The position numbers and the translations under genes were made by a program. Positions 25,253 through 33,672 of a stretch of 41,671 nt of DNA are shown one piece after another. Source of the stretch: JBAXPV01 sp037132075 (lineage in GTDB: Bacteria; Bacteroidota; Bacteroidia; Bacteroidales; CAIXZF01); contig JBAXPV010000031.1 in the NCBI GenBank assembly GCA_037132075.1, positions 1 through 41,671 on the forward strand. Reading direction: 5' to 3'. Below the pieces are notes generated by a model. It was not told where the DNA came from. It searched no databases and worked only from the letters and a program-made list of their open reading frames with translations. Within the stretch, counting starts at the first letter, position 1, and every line of letters starts with the position of its first letter.

Positions 25253-27083
25253 ATTGGTAGCCGAACAATCCCGGAGATTGCAGGATGGTGCTATACAAGT
25301 TTTGGGACATTTCACAAGCCTTAATTCTCTAAAGCCTGAGTTTGCAGAGCGATATGTAATTCTGCACAAACATACTTTCCCTGAAGTCCTCGATCGTATT
25401 GCGCAATCGAATATTCGTAATTATAGTATTTTCCTGCACAACAATTTGCTCTTTTCGCACTATGAGTATTGTGGCGATAATTATGCTCTTGACATGTCAT
25501 TGCTGGGTGATGAGGCAACAAAAGCATGGTGGAAGCTCACCGATGCCATGCAGGAGCCTCTTGCCAGTCGTCAGCAGGGAGAATGGTGGGCCGCAACAGA
25601 ACAGCTTTTTGTTTGGAAAAGCCAGGGTAGACAATCTGATAAGATAAAACGCCTGGCTTTTAATTGTGCTGTTGAAGCAAGTGCCGGTACCCTGAAATCA
25701 GTACTTACGCCTGTTTTGCATGCCGCATCTCAAAAATGGGACGATGTGTTCAGTTCTATGGTTGTGAGTTTTAAGGATGATTATGTCTATGCTTATGTTG
25801 AATTGAATGAAACACAGGATGCAAGCAGGATTGATGAATTGAAACAACTCCTCTCGCTTGCTTTTTCTGCCAATGGCATTAAAGACTCAGCATTTGTTGA
25901 GATGACAGAAGTTTTTCATACGGATAGGAAAGCGGAACCAAGTGTTAAAAAAGTTTTTGTTACGGGATGTTTTGATATGCTCCATAGTGGTCATGTTGCT
26001 TTCCTTCAGGAGGCTTCCGGTTTCGGTGAGTTATATGTTTGTATTGGATCCGACGAGAATGTGTTCCAGCTCAAAGGGCGTTATCCTGTTAATACGCAGA
26101 AGGAAAGAGCTTATATGCTGAATGCTGTTAAATATGTAAAGGAATGTACTGTCAATTCAGGCTTTGGCATCATGGATTTTCTCAGTGATATTGAAAGGAT
26201 TAAACCTGATATTTTTGTCGTCAATGAAGACGGGAATACCCCTGCCAAAGCTGACTTATGTGAAAACATGGGGATTGAATACAAAATTTTTAAACGCATC
26301 CCGCATGAGGATTTGCCGCAGCGCTCAACCACTGATTTACGAAAAGAATGTATCATCCCCTATCGGATAGACCTTGCCGGAGGTTGGCTGGATCAACCCT
26401 GGGTGTCAGAATTCTATCCCGGTCCTGTCCTTACCATTTCAATAGAGCCGACCATTGAGTTTAATCTCCGGAGTGGCATGTCCAGCAGCACACGACTCAA
26501 AGCAATTGAATTGTGGAGCACGGAGCTGCCACGAGGAGATAAAGAACAACTGGCCAAAATACTGTTTACGTATGAGAACCCGCCGGGGACAAAACATGTC
26601 TCAGGTTCCCAGGATTCTCTCGGCATTGTATTGCCCTGTTTAAACAAGTTAAATTACAATGCCGGATACTGGCCTGCAACAATCGAAAGCTGCATCGATG
26701 AGGAAATCCTACAATGGATAGAACAGTCAATATGTTTGATTCCGCTGGGACCAAGAATGAGTCATTATGATGTTTTAGACAATACAGATATCACCAGGGA
26801 AAAGGTGATAGCTCTTTCTGAAGCTGCAGCGCATTGCTGGGATGCTATACTAAACAGAAATATCGACGACTTCGGACTATACATGCGAGCCTCCTTTGAA
26901 GCACAGATTGCGATGTTCCCGAATATGGTGACGCAGGAAATCTTGGAAACCATGGAGATCTATCGTGACAGAGTGAAAGGATGGAAACTCTCAGGTGCAG
27001 GCGGCGGCGGATACATAATCTTCGTAACCGAAGAGCTTTTGGATAATGCCATACAGATCAGAATCCGTAGAGGTACTGATTAA
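25242..27083 (+). CDS. Mutarotase / nucleotidylyltransferase / GHMP-kinase fusion (fucose salvage?)
   Basis: This 613-aa protein has three recognisable parts. Residues about 17-125 resemble the L-rhamnose/L-fucose mutarotase fold (HKHTFPEVLDRI, NYSIFLHNNLLFSHYEY), and 126-232 may be a second such domain. Residues 237-370 form a cytidylyltransferase-like domain with VFVTGCFDMLHSGH (HxGH at about 248-251) and the closing RSTTDLR motif. Residues 371-613 are a compact GHMP sugar kinase: IPYRIDLAGGWLDQP, SGMSSSTRL, SGSQDSLG and LSGAGGGG. The plan suggests anomer conversion, 1-phosphorylation and nucleotidyl transfer of a free sugar. With fucP 14 bp downstream, L-fucose is the best guess. It differs from the known Fkp domain set. 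The GTG start is uncertain because a wecA remnant abuts it. Confidence 0.82.
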   Translation: MKNKLVAEQSRRLQDGAIQVLGHFTSLNSLKPEFAERYVILHKHTFPEVLDRIAQSNIRNYSIFLHNNLLFSHYEYCGDNYALDMSLLGDEATKAWWKLTDAMQEPLASRQQGEWWAATEQLFVWKSQGRQSDKIKRLAFNCAVEASAGTLKSVLTPVLHAASQKWDDVFSSMVVSFKDDYVYAYVELNETQDASRIDELKQLLSLAFSANGIKDSAFVEMTEVFHTDRKAEPSVKKVFVTGCFDMLHSGHVAFLQEASGFGELYVCIGSDENVFQLKGRYPVNTQKERAYMLNAVKYVKECTVNSGFGIMDFLSDIERIKPDIFVVNEDGNTPAKADLCENMGIEYKIFKRIPHEDLPQRSTTDLRKECIIPYRIDLAGGWLDQPWVSEFYPGPVLTISIEPTIEFNLRSGMSSSTRLKAIELWSTELPRGDKEQLAKILFTYENPPGTKHVSGSQDSLGIVLPCLNKLNYNAGYWPATIESCIDEEILQWIEQSICLIPLGPRMSHYDVLDNTDITREKVIALSEAAAHCWDAILNRNIDDFGLYMRASFEAQIAMFPNMVTQEILETMEIYRDRVKGWKLSGAGGGGYIIFVTEELLDNAIQIRIRRGTD

Positions 27084-27097
27084 CCATAGAAACTGTT

Positions 27098-28342
27098 ATG
27101 AACACAAGCAGACCCAGACTCTTACAAGTCGGCAAGACAAACTATTTCATCCCTTTTGTACTCATCTCCAGCCTCTTCCTGATTTGGGGGTTCTCACATG
27201 CCTTGCTGGATGTGTTGAATAAACACTTTCAGAATGTGCTGAGTATCTCAAAAATGGAGTCCGGCTTCGTGCAGGCAGCTGTGTATGGCGGTTATTTCCT
27301 GGTTGCGATCCCTGCAGGGATCTTCATGAAACGATTTGGTTTCAGAAAAGGGATAATCATGGGATTAATGTTGGTTGCTGTTGGATCTTTCTTGTTTATC
27401 CCAGCAGCGGGCATTAAAGAGTTTTGGTCATTTTTAGTTCCCTTATTTGTTATTGCATGTGGCCTTGCCTGTTTGGAAACGGCGGCAAATCCCTATACTA
27501 CTGTTTTAGGTCCTGCCGTTTCAGCCGAAAGACGGATTAATCTGGCACAATCATTTAATGCCATCGGCTGGATACTGGGGCCACTTGTCGGGTCTGCAGT
27601 AATACTATCAGCAACCAAAGAGGGTAACAATGAGTTTTCTTCCCTGGCCATTCCGTATATGGGTTTGGGATGTATAGTCCTCCTTGTGGGGATTTTCTTT
27701 TTATTTGTTAAGCTACCGGAAGTAAACAGTGAAGATGAACAGCTTACTGTTAATGAAGCACAATCATCCGTAAAAGTCCCGCTATTCAAAAGGAGTAATT
27801 TCGTGTTCGCCGTCATTGCACAGTTTTTCTATGTCGCAGCACAAACAGGTGTGAATAGTTTTTTCATTAATTATGTTACGGAAGCTGATCCATCTATCTC
27901 TGACCAAAACGCTGGATATATACTGGCCATCGGAGGAATGGGAATGTTTTGGCTGGGACGCTTATCAGGGAGCTATTTCATGGGACGATTTAATCCGGGC
28001 AAATTACTGACAACCTATGCGGTAATCAATGTTTTGATGATGATTCTGGTCATTTCAAAATTGGGATGGATTTCTATTATTGCGCTTTTCTGCACCTATT
28101 TCTTTATGTCTATCATGTTCCCAACCATTTTTGCACTGGGTATTAAGAATCTGGGACCACAAATCAAGCAAGGCTCGTCATTTCTTGTGATGGCCATTGT
28201 TGGTGGTGCCATTAGTCCGCCATTAATGGGATATCTTGCTGATGTTTACTCGATGAACGTTGGATTTATTATTCCCTTAATTGGATTTATTGCTGTCCTG
28301 ATCTATGGTTTACAAAGCAGCAAGATTGTTTTAAAGTCCTGA
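27098..28342 (+). CDS. fucP: L-fucose:H+ symporter (MFS)
   Basis: This 414-aa, 12-segment MFS protein matches FucP: FLIWGFSHALLDVLNKHFQ in segment 1, GYFLVAIPAGIFMKRFGFRKG, and ACLETAANPYTTVLGP. It would import free L-fucose with protons. It follows the fusion kinase by 14 bp, so uptake and activation are probably one operon. A partial second copy of its 3' third lies at 33019-33461. Confidence 0.9.
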   Translation: MNTSRPRLLQVGKTNYFIPFVLISSLFLIWGFSHALLDVLNKHFQNVLSISKMESGFVQAAVYGGYFLVAIPAGIFMKRFGFRKGIIMGLMLVAVGSFLFIPAAGIKEFWSFLVPLFVIACGLACLETAANPYTTVLGPAVSAERRINLAQSFNAIGWILGPLVGSAVILSATKEGNNEFSSLAIPYMGLGCIVLLVGIFFLFVKLPEVNSEDEQLTVNEAQSSVKVPLFKRSNFVFAVIAQFFYVAAQTGVNSFFINYVTEADPSISDQNAGYILAIGGMGMFWLGRLSGSYFMGRFNPGKLLTTYAVINVLMMILVISKLGWISIIALFCTYFFMSIMFPTIFALGIKNLGPQIKQGSSFLVMAIVGGAISPPLMGYLADVYSMNVGFIIPLIGFIAVLIYGLQSSKIVLKS

Positions 28343-28417
28343 ATGCCAGGTGCTTATTCCGACAACTGACGAGAAACTGATTACATATGAGTGCAAAATT
28401 AAATCCTCTATTGTGAT

Positions 28418-28462
28418 CTATGTGCCTATGTGGTTATTCTTTTTTACCACATAGGCACATAG
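28418..28462. repeat. Perfect 17-bp-stem hairpin between fucP and the epimerase
   Basis: CTATGTGCCTATGTGGT (28418-28434) pairs perfectly with 28446-28462 around an 11-nt T-rich loop. No T-tract follows, so it is not a standard terminator; it resembles dispersed ACACATAG palindromes. A related, less perfect hairpin lies at 35396-35443 after an epimerase fragment. Confidence 0.75.
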
Positions 28463-28498
28463 GACACATAGAATATGCAATACTGAAAATTAGCAAGA

Positions 28499-29485
28499 AT
28501 GAATATCCTCATTACCGGCATCCATGGATTTGTCGGAAGTAACTTAGTATCAGCGCTGAAAGACCAGCATAGTATTTATGGTCTGGATATTGTTGCGCCT
28601 GCCAAAGAAGGGGTTCAAAAAACATATAACTGGGATGAATTGAATAAAATCCCGGCGGTAGATGCGGTGATTCACCTGGCAGGTAAAGCACATGATACAA
28701 AAAATACCGCGGCAGAGCAGGATTATTTTGACATCAATGTCGGACTTACGAAAACGATCTTTCAGTATTTTCTAAATTCAGGGGCCTCAAAATTTGTGAT
28801 TTTCAGCTCTGTTAAAGCGGTGGCTGATACCGTTACCGGTGAATATCTTACTGAAGATGCTGTGGCAGAGCCGAAGACTGCTTATGGGAAATCTAAATTA
28901 GAGGCTGAGCTGTACATTATTAATGAATGGGAGAAGTGGCGACAGTATGACGGGGCGACCGGGCGACTTGGCGAGGGGGCGAAAGGTGGAATTGAGAAGA
29001 AGGTTTATATATTGAGGCCATGTATGATTCATGGTCCCGGGAATAAAGGGAATTTGAATCTATTGTATAGTATGCAGCAGAAAGGATTGCCCTGGCCATT
29101 GGGAGCATTTGAGAACAGGCGGTCATTTTGTTCTGTTGATAATATTCTATATGTGGTTCAACAGCTCATCGAGAAAGATATTGAACCAGGCATTTATAAT
29201 GTTGCGGATGATGAGGCACTGTCAACAAATGAACTGATTAAAATAATGGCATTGTCACAAGATAGAAAAGCGAGAATCTGGAATATTCCTGCAGGATCGG
29301 TTCGGGCGATGGCAAAGATTGGCGATGTACTGCATTTGCCCTTAAATTCTGAACGACTCAAAAAACTCACAGAATCATATGTGGTCTCGAATGAGAAGAT
29401 CAAAAAGGCGCTGGGGATCGCGCAAATGCCGGTTTCGGCGAGGGAGGGATTAATAAGGACTTTTGAATCGTTTAAAGGGAAGTAA
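28499..29485 (+). CDS. NAD-dependent sugar epimerase/dehydratase (WbpV/Gne-like)
   Basis: This 328-aa extended SDR enzyme has the Rossmann motif GIHGFVGSN (residues 7-15), FSSVKAV, the catalytic YGKSK and RPCMIHGPGNKGNL. Relatives act on UDP-HexNAc derivatives (4-epimerases or 4-ketoreductases) and sit beside WecA/WbpL-like initiating transferases, as here. An extra stretch, about YDGATGRLGEGAKGG (28947-28990), is encoded by the same C-rich repeat found between genes in the 1-11 kb island, in reverse orientation and in frame. Partial copies of its 3' end occur at 30831 and 35063. Confidence 0.85.
   Translation: MNILITGIHGFVGSNLVSALKDQHSIYGLDIVAPAKEGVQKTYNWDELNKIPAVDAVIHLAGKAHDTKNTAAEQDYFDINVGLTKTIFQYFLNSGASKFVIFSSVKAVADTVTGEYLTEDAVAEPKTAYGKSKLEAELYIINEWEKWRQYDGATGRLGEGAKGGIEKKVYILRPCMIHGPGNKGNLNLLYSMQQKGLPWPLGAFENRRSFCSVDNILYVVQQLIEKDIEPGIYNVADDEALSTNELIKIMALSQDRKARIWNIPAGSVRAMAKIGDVLHLPLNSERLKKLTESYVVSNEKIKKALGIAQMPVSAREGLIRTFESFKGK
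28947..28990 (-). repeat. Intergenic-type TCGCC repeat inside the epimerase gene
   Basis: GACGGGGCGACCGGGCGACT plus TGGCGAGGGGGCGAAAGG is the reverse complement of the TCGCCCCCTCGCCAAGTCGCC-type repeat seen from 100 to 11480. It adds about 14 residues in frame within a surface-loop region of the enzyme (after the YGKSK helix). Confidence 0.7.
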
Positions 29486-29495
29486 TAATTAGAAT

Positions 29496-29543
29496 GTACC
29501 GATGTAACGGTATACCGATGTAACGGTGTACCGATGTACTGGT
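29496..29543. repeat. GTACCGATGTAACGG tandem repeat after the epimerase
   Basis: About five imperfect 8-9-bp units of the type TGTACCGA/TGTAACGG. The same array in diverged form follows the epimerase fragment at 31157-31212, so the repeat travelled with the duplicated gene end. Confidence 0.75.
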
Positions 29544-29641
29544 CATTGAGTATACGGAGAATATTGTCTGATTATGAAATAGTTTTCAAAAAAACTCCTG
29601 TTAGTTTCCATAATTTGTACTAATTTGAAAAATTAATTGAA

Positions 29642-30763
29642 TTGAATCCATTTAGTTACGGAACGGTTGTAAGAGGTGATTATTTTTATGATCGCAAAGA
29701 GGAGTGTGACCGTATAGTCGCCACCCTTTCTAATGGGAATAATATGGTTTTGTTTGCCCCACGAAGATATGGCAAGACTTCACTTGTCTTTCGGGTTATT
29801 GAACAATTGGAAGAAATGGGTCATACCTGTGTATATATGGATTTCCTGCCTGTATATTCTATCGAATCCTTTGTTGGTTTTTATTTACATGCCATTGAAA
29901 AAAAGCAGAATAACCTCAAGCGTCTTGTGCAAATCATTACAAATGTTGTAAAAAATATCAGGCCTAAATTAAGTTTTGATTCAAATGGCAATCCCGAATT
30001 TGGGATAGATCTTACAGAAAGTATTGTATCTGTTCAGACCTTATCAGAAGTCCTTGATCTACCTGAAAAACTTGCTCAGCCAGGGAAGAAAACCATCATC
30101 ATTTTCGATGAGTTTCAGGAGATCACAAAGTTAAATAAGTATGGGTTTGAAAGCCTTCTGCGAAGTAAAATACAAAAACAGGAGCATGTAAATTATTTGT
30201 TTCTGGGCAGTAGAACTCATTTGCTGAATGATATGTTCAATAACAAGAACAGAGCGTTTTATAATTCAGCTTCGCATATGCAACTTGGACCCTTGCCTCA
30301 TGACGAGACGATTGTATTTTTGCAAGAGAAGTTTGGGTTGTCGGGTATAGAAATTGGAACACAGCTTGCACTCTATCTGATTGAACAATCAGGTGATATT
30401 CCTTATTATATTCAACTTTTGGCTGCAGAAGTCTGGCAATATATGATAACATCCCAGACTTTAGTGACAAAAGAAATTATTGACGCATGTGTTAAACGAA
30501 TTGTAGAACTTAAACAAGATTACTATTTTGAATTATATGATCACCAGTCAGTAATGCAAAAGCAATTGTTGAAAGCTTTGATTCAAGGTGGGGACAATAT
30601 CTTCTCTGCAAATTATACCAAACGCTATCGCTTATCTGCTGCTTCTACTACTCAAAAATCAGTTTTAGTCCTCATGGATAGTGGAATTATCGACAAAACG
30701 GATAATTGTTATTTTATCAGTGACCCGTTTTTTAAGCGCTTTCTTCAAAATTACGCCTTGTAG
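29642..30763 (+). CDS. AAA ATPase (ATPase_2/archaeal-type)
   Basis: This 373-aa P-loop ATPase has a Walker A motif APRRYGKTSL at about residues 39-48, a Walker B motif KTIIIFDEFQEI at about 150-161, a sensor-like LFLGSRTH, and a C-terminal winged helix (about 300-370). STAND-like ATPases of this type are common in accessory DNA and their function is unclear. The start is TTG 29642. It lies between two copies of the epimerase 3' end, and a scar of its own last 25 codons lies at 36355-36429. Confidence 0.83.
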   Translation: MNPFSYGTVVRGDYFYDRKEECDRIVATLSNGNNMVLFAPRRYGKTSLVFRVIEQLEEMGHTCVYMDFLPVYSIESFVGFYLHAIEKKQNNLKRLVQIITNVVKNIRPKLSFDSNGNPEFGIDLTESIVSVQTLSEVLDLPEKLAQPGKKTIIIFDEFQEITKLNKYGFESLLRSKIQKQEHVNYLFLGSRTHLLNDMFNNKNRAFYNSASHMQLGPLPHDETIVFLQEKFGLSGIEIGTQLALYLIEQSGDIPYYIQLLAAEVWQYMITSQTLVTKEIIDACVKRIVELKQDYYFELYDHQSVMQKQLLKALIQGGDNIFSANYTKRYRLSAASTTQKSVLVLMDSGIIDKTDNCYFISDPFFKRFLQNYAL

Positions 30764-30765
30764 CG

Positions 30766-30787
30766 TTACGCTTCAAAGCGTAATTTT
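30766..30787 (+). terminator. Probable intrinsic terminator after the ATPase
   Basis: TTACGCT-TCAA-AGCGTAA (30766-30783) is followed by TTTTG just after the stop codon. A related sequence follows the ATPase scar near 36433-36455. Confidence 0.6.
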
Positions 30788-30799
30788 GTTATTGACTGG

Positions 30800-31151
30800 T
30801 TCAAATAACCTACCGATGGAAAGATAGATAATCGAGAAAGATATTGAACCCGGGATTTATATTGTTACCGATGATGAAGCACTATCAATGAATGAGCTGA
30901 TAAAAATAATGGCTTTGTCACAAGATAGAAAAGTGAGAATCTGGAATATTCCTGCAAACTCGGTTCGGATAATGGCAAAGATGGGTGATATTTTGCATTT
31001 GCCGTTAAATTCGGAGCGACTCAAAAAACTGACGGAATCATATGTTGTCTCGAATGAGAAGATCAAAAAAGCGCTTGGGATAACTAAAATGCCGGTTTCT
31101 GCGAGGGATGGACTTATGAAGACTTTTGAGTCGTTTAAAGGAAAGGAATAA
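30800..31151 (+). pseudogene. Internally deleted epimerase copy (mostly 3' end)
   Basis: Bases 30800-30830 keep a few codons of the N-terminal part (VQITYRW). From 30831 the sequence matches the epimerase from IEKDIEPGIY to the stop, including NELIKIMALSQDRKVRIWNI and RLKKLTESYVVSNEKIKKAL. The same internal deletion junction occurs in the copy at 34917-35376. It cannot encode a functional enzyme. Confidence 0.85.
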
Positions 31152-31156
31152 TTGGA

Positions 31157-31212
31157 ATGTACTGGTGTACCGGTGTAACGGTATAGCGGTGTACCTGTGT
31201 ACCGGTGTAATT
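31157..31212. repeat. GTACCGGTGTAACGG tandem repeat (second array)
   Basis: About six imperfect units of GTACYGGTGTA type following the epimerase fragment, homologous to the array at 29496-29543. Confidence 0.75.
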
Positions 31213-31285
31213 TGCTAATGAGTTAATTGGCACATTGAATAGCAACTATTGTATTTTCTATTTTTTTATGGATTGCAAATAGCAT

Positions 31286-32950
31286 ATGCCTTTACCTATT
31301 AATATATCCCAACTCCTTAATGGAAATATCATCGAGAATGAAAGAATTGAGTTTAAAGAAGGATGGAATCCTGATGCAGTTTATAGATCTGTTTGTGCGT
31401 TTGCAAATGACTTTGAAAATATTGGTGGTGGTTATATATTCATTGGAGTTGAAGAAGAAAACGGAATTGCAAAGCGTCCGGTTAAAGGTCTGCCGTTAGA
31501 TCAACTTGATGTCATTCAAAAGCAAATGATAGGACTTAATAATCTGGTAAAGCCGGGTTACAATCCAAAATTATCGATAGAAGAAATAGATAGCGTAAAT
31601 ATTATTGTCCTTTGGGTTCCAGGTGGTTCAAATCGTCCGTATGAAGTTCCGGAACAAATTACAGCTAAAGAAAAACGATATTATTATTACATTCGCAGAT
31701 ATTCTTCTTCGAAAAAGGCTAATCAACAAGAGATACAAGAACTTATCACATTAGCCAATCAGGTGCCTTTTGATGATCGTGCCAATACGCAAGGTTCAAT
31801 CGATGATATTTCTATCAGTCTTGTGCGTGATTTCCTGCGCACTACCAAGAGTCGATTGCATGAATTTTCTGAGTCAACATCGAAAGTAGATCTATTAACG
31901 CAAATGGATTTAGTTTCTGGAACACAGGAGTTGCTCTATCCCCGGAATGTTGCTTTAATGCTTTTTGCGGAAAAGCCCGAAAGGTTTTTCCCATACACCC
32001 GTATTGAGGTTGTAGAGTTCCCTTCTGGCCCAAATGCAACTGAATTTTATGAACGGCCCTATTTTTGTGGTCCCGTTCATGAACAAATATCGAATCTTCT
32101 TGACTTTTTTAAAACTAATATTCTTCAGGAAAAAATTATAAAACAATCCGATAGGGCTGAAACGTTACGAATTTGGAACTATCCTTTCGAAGCTTTGGAA
32201 GAAGCAATTTCAAATGCCATTTATCATAGGGATTATCAGGTGCGCGAGCCTGTTGAAGTGAGAATTTATCCTGATTCCATTGTGATTCTTAATTATGGTG
32301 GTCCTGATCGTTCAATTAAAACCGAGGCCTTTAAGACTGGGTCGATAAAACCTCGCCGTTATCGGAATAGGCGGTTAGGAGACTTTCTGAAAGAACTTGA
32401 ACTAACAGAAGGAAGAGCTACTGGAATTCCCCGAATGAAAAAGGCATTAAAAGAGAATGGTTCTCCCGAACCTTATTTTGACTTTGACGAGGAACGAACT
32501 TATTTTGAAGTAGATTTTTTCATACATCCTGCATTTAACCAGGAAATTGACTTAGTTGAAACATTTGTTGCAACTAAGTCAACGACTAAGTCAACGACTA
32601 AGTCAGCGACTAAGTCTGACCAAAGTAGAAGCCAAAACTTAGTGATGTTTTTTGAAAGTGTTTTTTCAATTGAAATCACAGAATATTATGTTTCGATATT
32701 TTTGGAGTTATTACCCCAGATATTGGATATTCTGAATTTGGCAAAAGTACCGCAAAAGCGAAGCGAGTTACTTAAGATTCTGGGTCTGACAAATCACACG
32801 GATAATGCTACCCGGTATATCGTTCCGCTATTGGATGCGGGCTTATTAACCCCAACAATTCTGAATAAGCCGAAGAGTCCGCAACAGAAGTACTTTATTA
32901 CTGAAAAAGGAATGCAATTTTTGGAACTAATGAACATTAACGAGGCTTGA
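31286..32950 (+). CDS. AlbA_2 / HATPase-type ATP-binding protein
   Basis: This 554-aa protein has an AlbA_2 domain (ERIEFKEGWNPDAVYRSVCA, GGGYIFIGVEEENG), a HATPase-like motif EALEEAISNAIYHRDY at about residues 300-315, a YGGPDRSI loop, an STTK tetrapeptide repeat (32571-32617), and a C-terminal winged-helix region (KVPQKRSELLKILGL, YIVPLLDAGLL). It is the third protein with this plan in the window. It is flanked by an epimerase fragment on the left and a fucP fragment on the right, so it looks like captured cargo. Function is unknown. Confidence 0.85.
   Translation: MPLPINISQLLNGNIIENERIEFKEGWNPDAVYRSVCAFANDFENIGGGYIFIGVEEENGIAKRPVKGLPLDQLDVIQKQMIGLNNLVKPGYNPKLSIEEIDSVNIIVLWVPGGSNRPYEVPEQITAKEKRYYYYIRRYSSSKKANQQEIQELITLANQVPFDDRANTQGSIDDISISLVRDFLRTTKSRLHEFSESTSKVDLLTQMDLVSGTQELLYPRNVALMLFAEKPERFFPYTRIEVVEFPSGPNATEFYERPYFCGPVHEQISNLLDFFKTNILQEKIIKQSDRAETLRIWNYPFEALEEAISNAIYHRDYQVREPVEVRIYPDSIVILNYGGPDRSIKTEAFKTGSIKPRRYRNRRLGDFLKELELTEGRATGIPRMKKALKENGSPEPYFDFDEERTYFEVDFFIHPAFNQEIDLVETFVATKSTTKSTTKSATKSDQSRSQNLVMFFESVFSIEITEYYVSIFLELLPQILDILNLAKVPQKRSELLKILGLTNHTDNATRYIVPLLDAGLLTPTILNKPKSPQQKYFITEKGMQFLELMNINEA
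32571..32617 (+). repeat. In-frame 12-bp tandem repeat, third AlbA_2 gene
   Basis: About four ACTAAGTCAACG-type units encode TKSTTKSTTKSATKS between the ATPase part and the C-terminal winged helix. Confidence 0.85.
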
Positions 32951-33018
32951 CATAGCGGATATATTGTCGATATAAAAGTAAGTTTACCCGTTTGCACATG
33001 TGCTGATTGTCTAGTCCT

Positions 33019-33461
33019 GAAATATCCTCGCCATTGGAGGAATGGGAATGTTCTGGCTGGGACGCTTATCAGGTAGCTATTTCATGGGACGTTTTAACCC
33101 GGGCAAATTACTGACAAGCTATGCGATCATCAATGTCTTAATGATGGTTCTGGTGATTTCAAAACTGGGATGGGTTTCTATCATGGCTCTTTTCTGCACC
33201 TATTTCTTCATGTCCATCATGTTCCCAACAATTTTTGCGCTGGGGATTAAGAACCTGGGACCACAAATCAAGCAAGGCTCCTCGTTTCTGGTTATGGCAA
33301 TTGTTGGTGGGGCCATTAGTCCGCCATTAATGGGATATATTGCCGATGTTTACTCGATGAATATTGGATTTATTATTCCTTTGATTGGTTTTGGAGCTGT
33401 CCTGCTGTATGGTATACAAAGCAGCAATATGCTCAAAAAGGTGGAAATGCCAGGTGTTTAG
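33019..33461 (+). pseudogene. fucP: 3' third of a second fucP copy
   Basis: Closely matches the end of fucP from AIGGMGMFWLGRLSGSYFMG to the C-terminus (FucP residues about 275-414), with a slightly different tail. No 5' part is present, so only four or five membrane segments could be made. Downstream is ACACAGAGAAAACACACAGA-type simple sequence (33515-33555). Confidence 0.88.
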
Positions 33462-33672
33462 TCCATTTAGCTATATAGAACAGATATATTAAGAAATGAA
33501 AATATCTTTCTCACAGAAAACACAGAGAGAAAACACACAGAGTTCACAGAGAATGTGGCATTTCGTAATAATGGCTATAGGATAAGGTGTGTTATTACTA
33601 TTGTTCAAATAATTTCAGCAAATGCGTCTATCATGTTATATAAAAAGTCTAATTTAGGCAAAAATATCTATC
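33462..33672. other. Spacer after the fucP fragment
   Basis: Contains imperfect CACAGAGAAAACACA repeats (about 33514-33555) and otherwise AT-rich sequence. No gene was seen. Confidence 0.45.

Noticed and set aside
28418..28462. Intrinsic terminator after fucP
   Set aside because: The 17-bp stem is strong but AT/GC mixed with a long T-rich loop and no downstream T-tract; the style matches dispersed palindromes.
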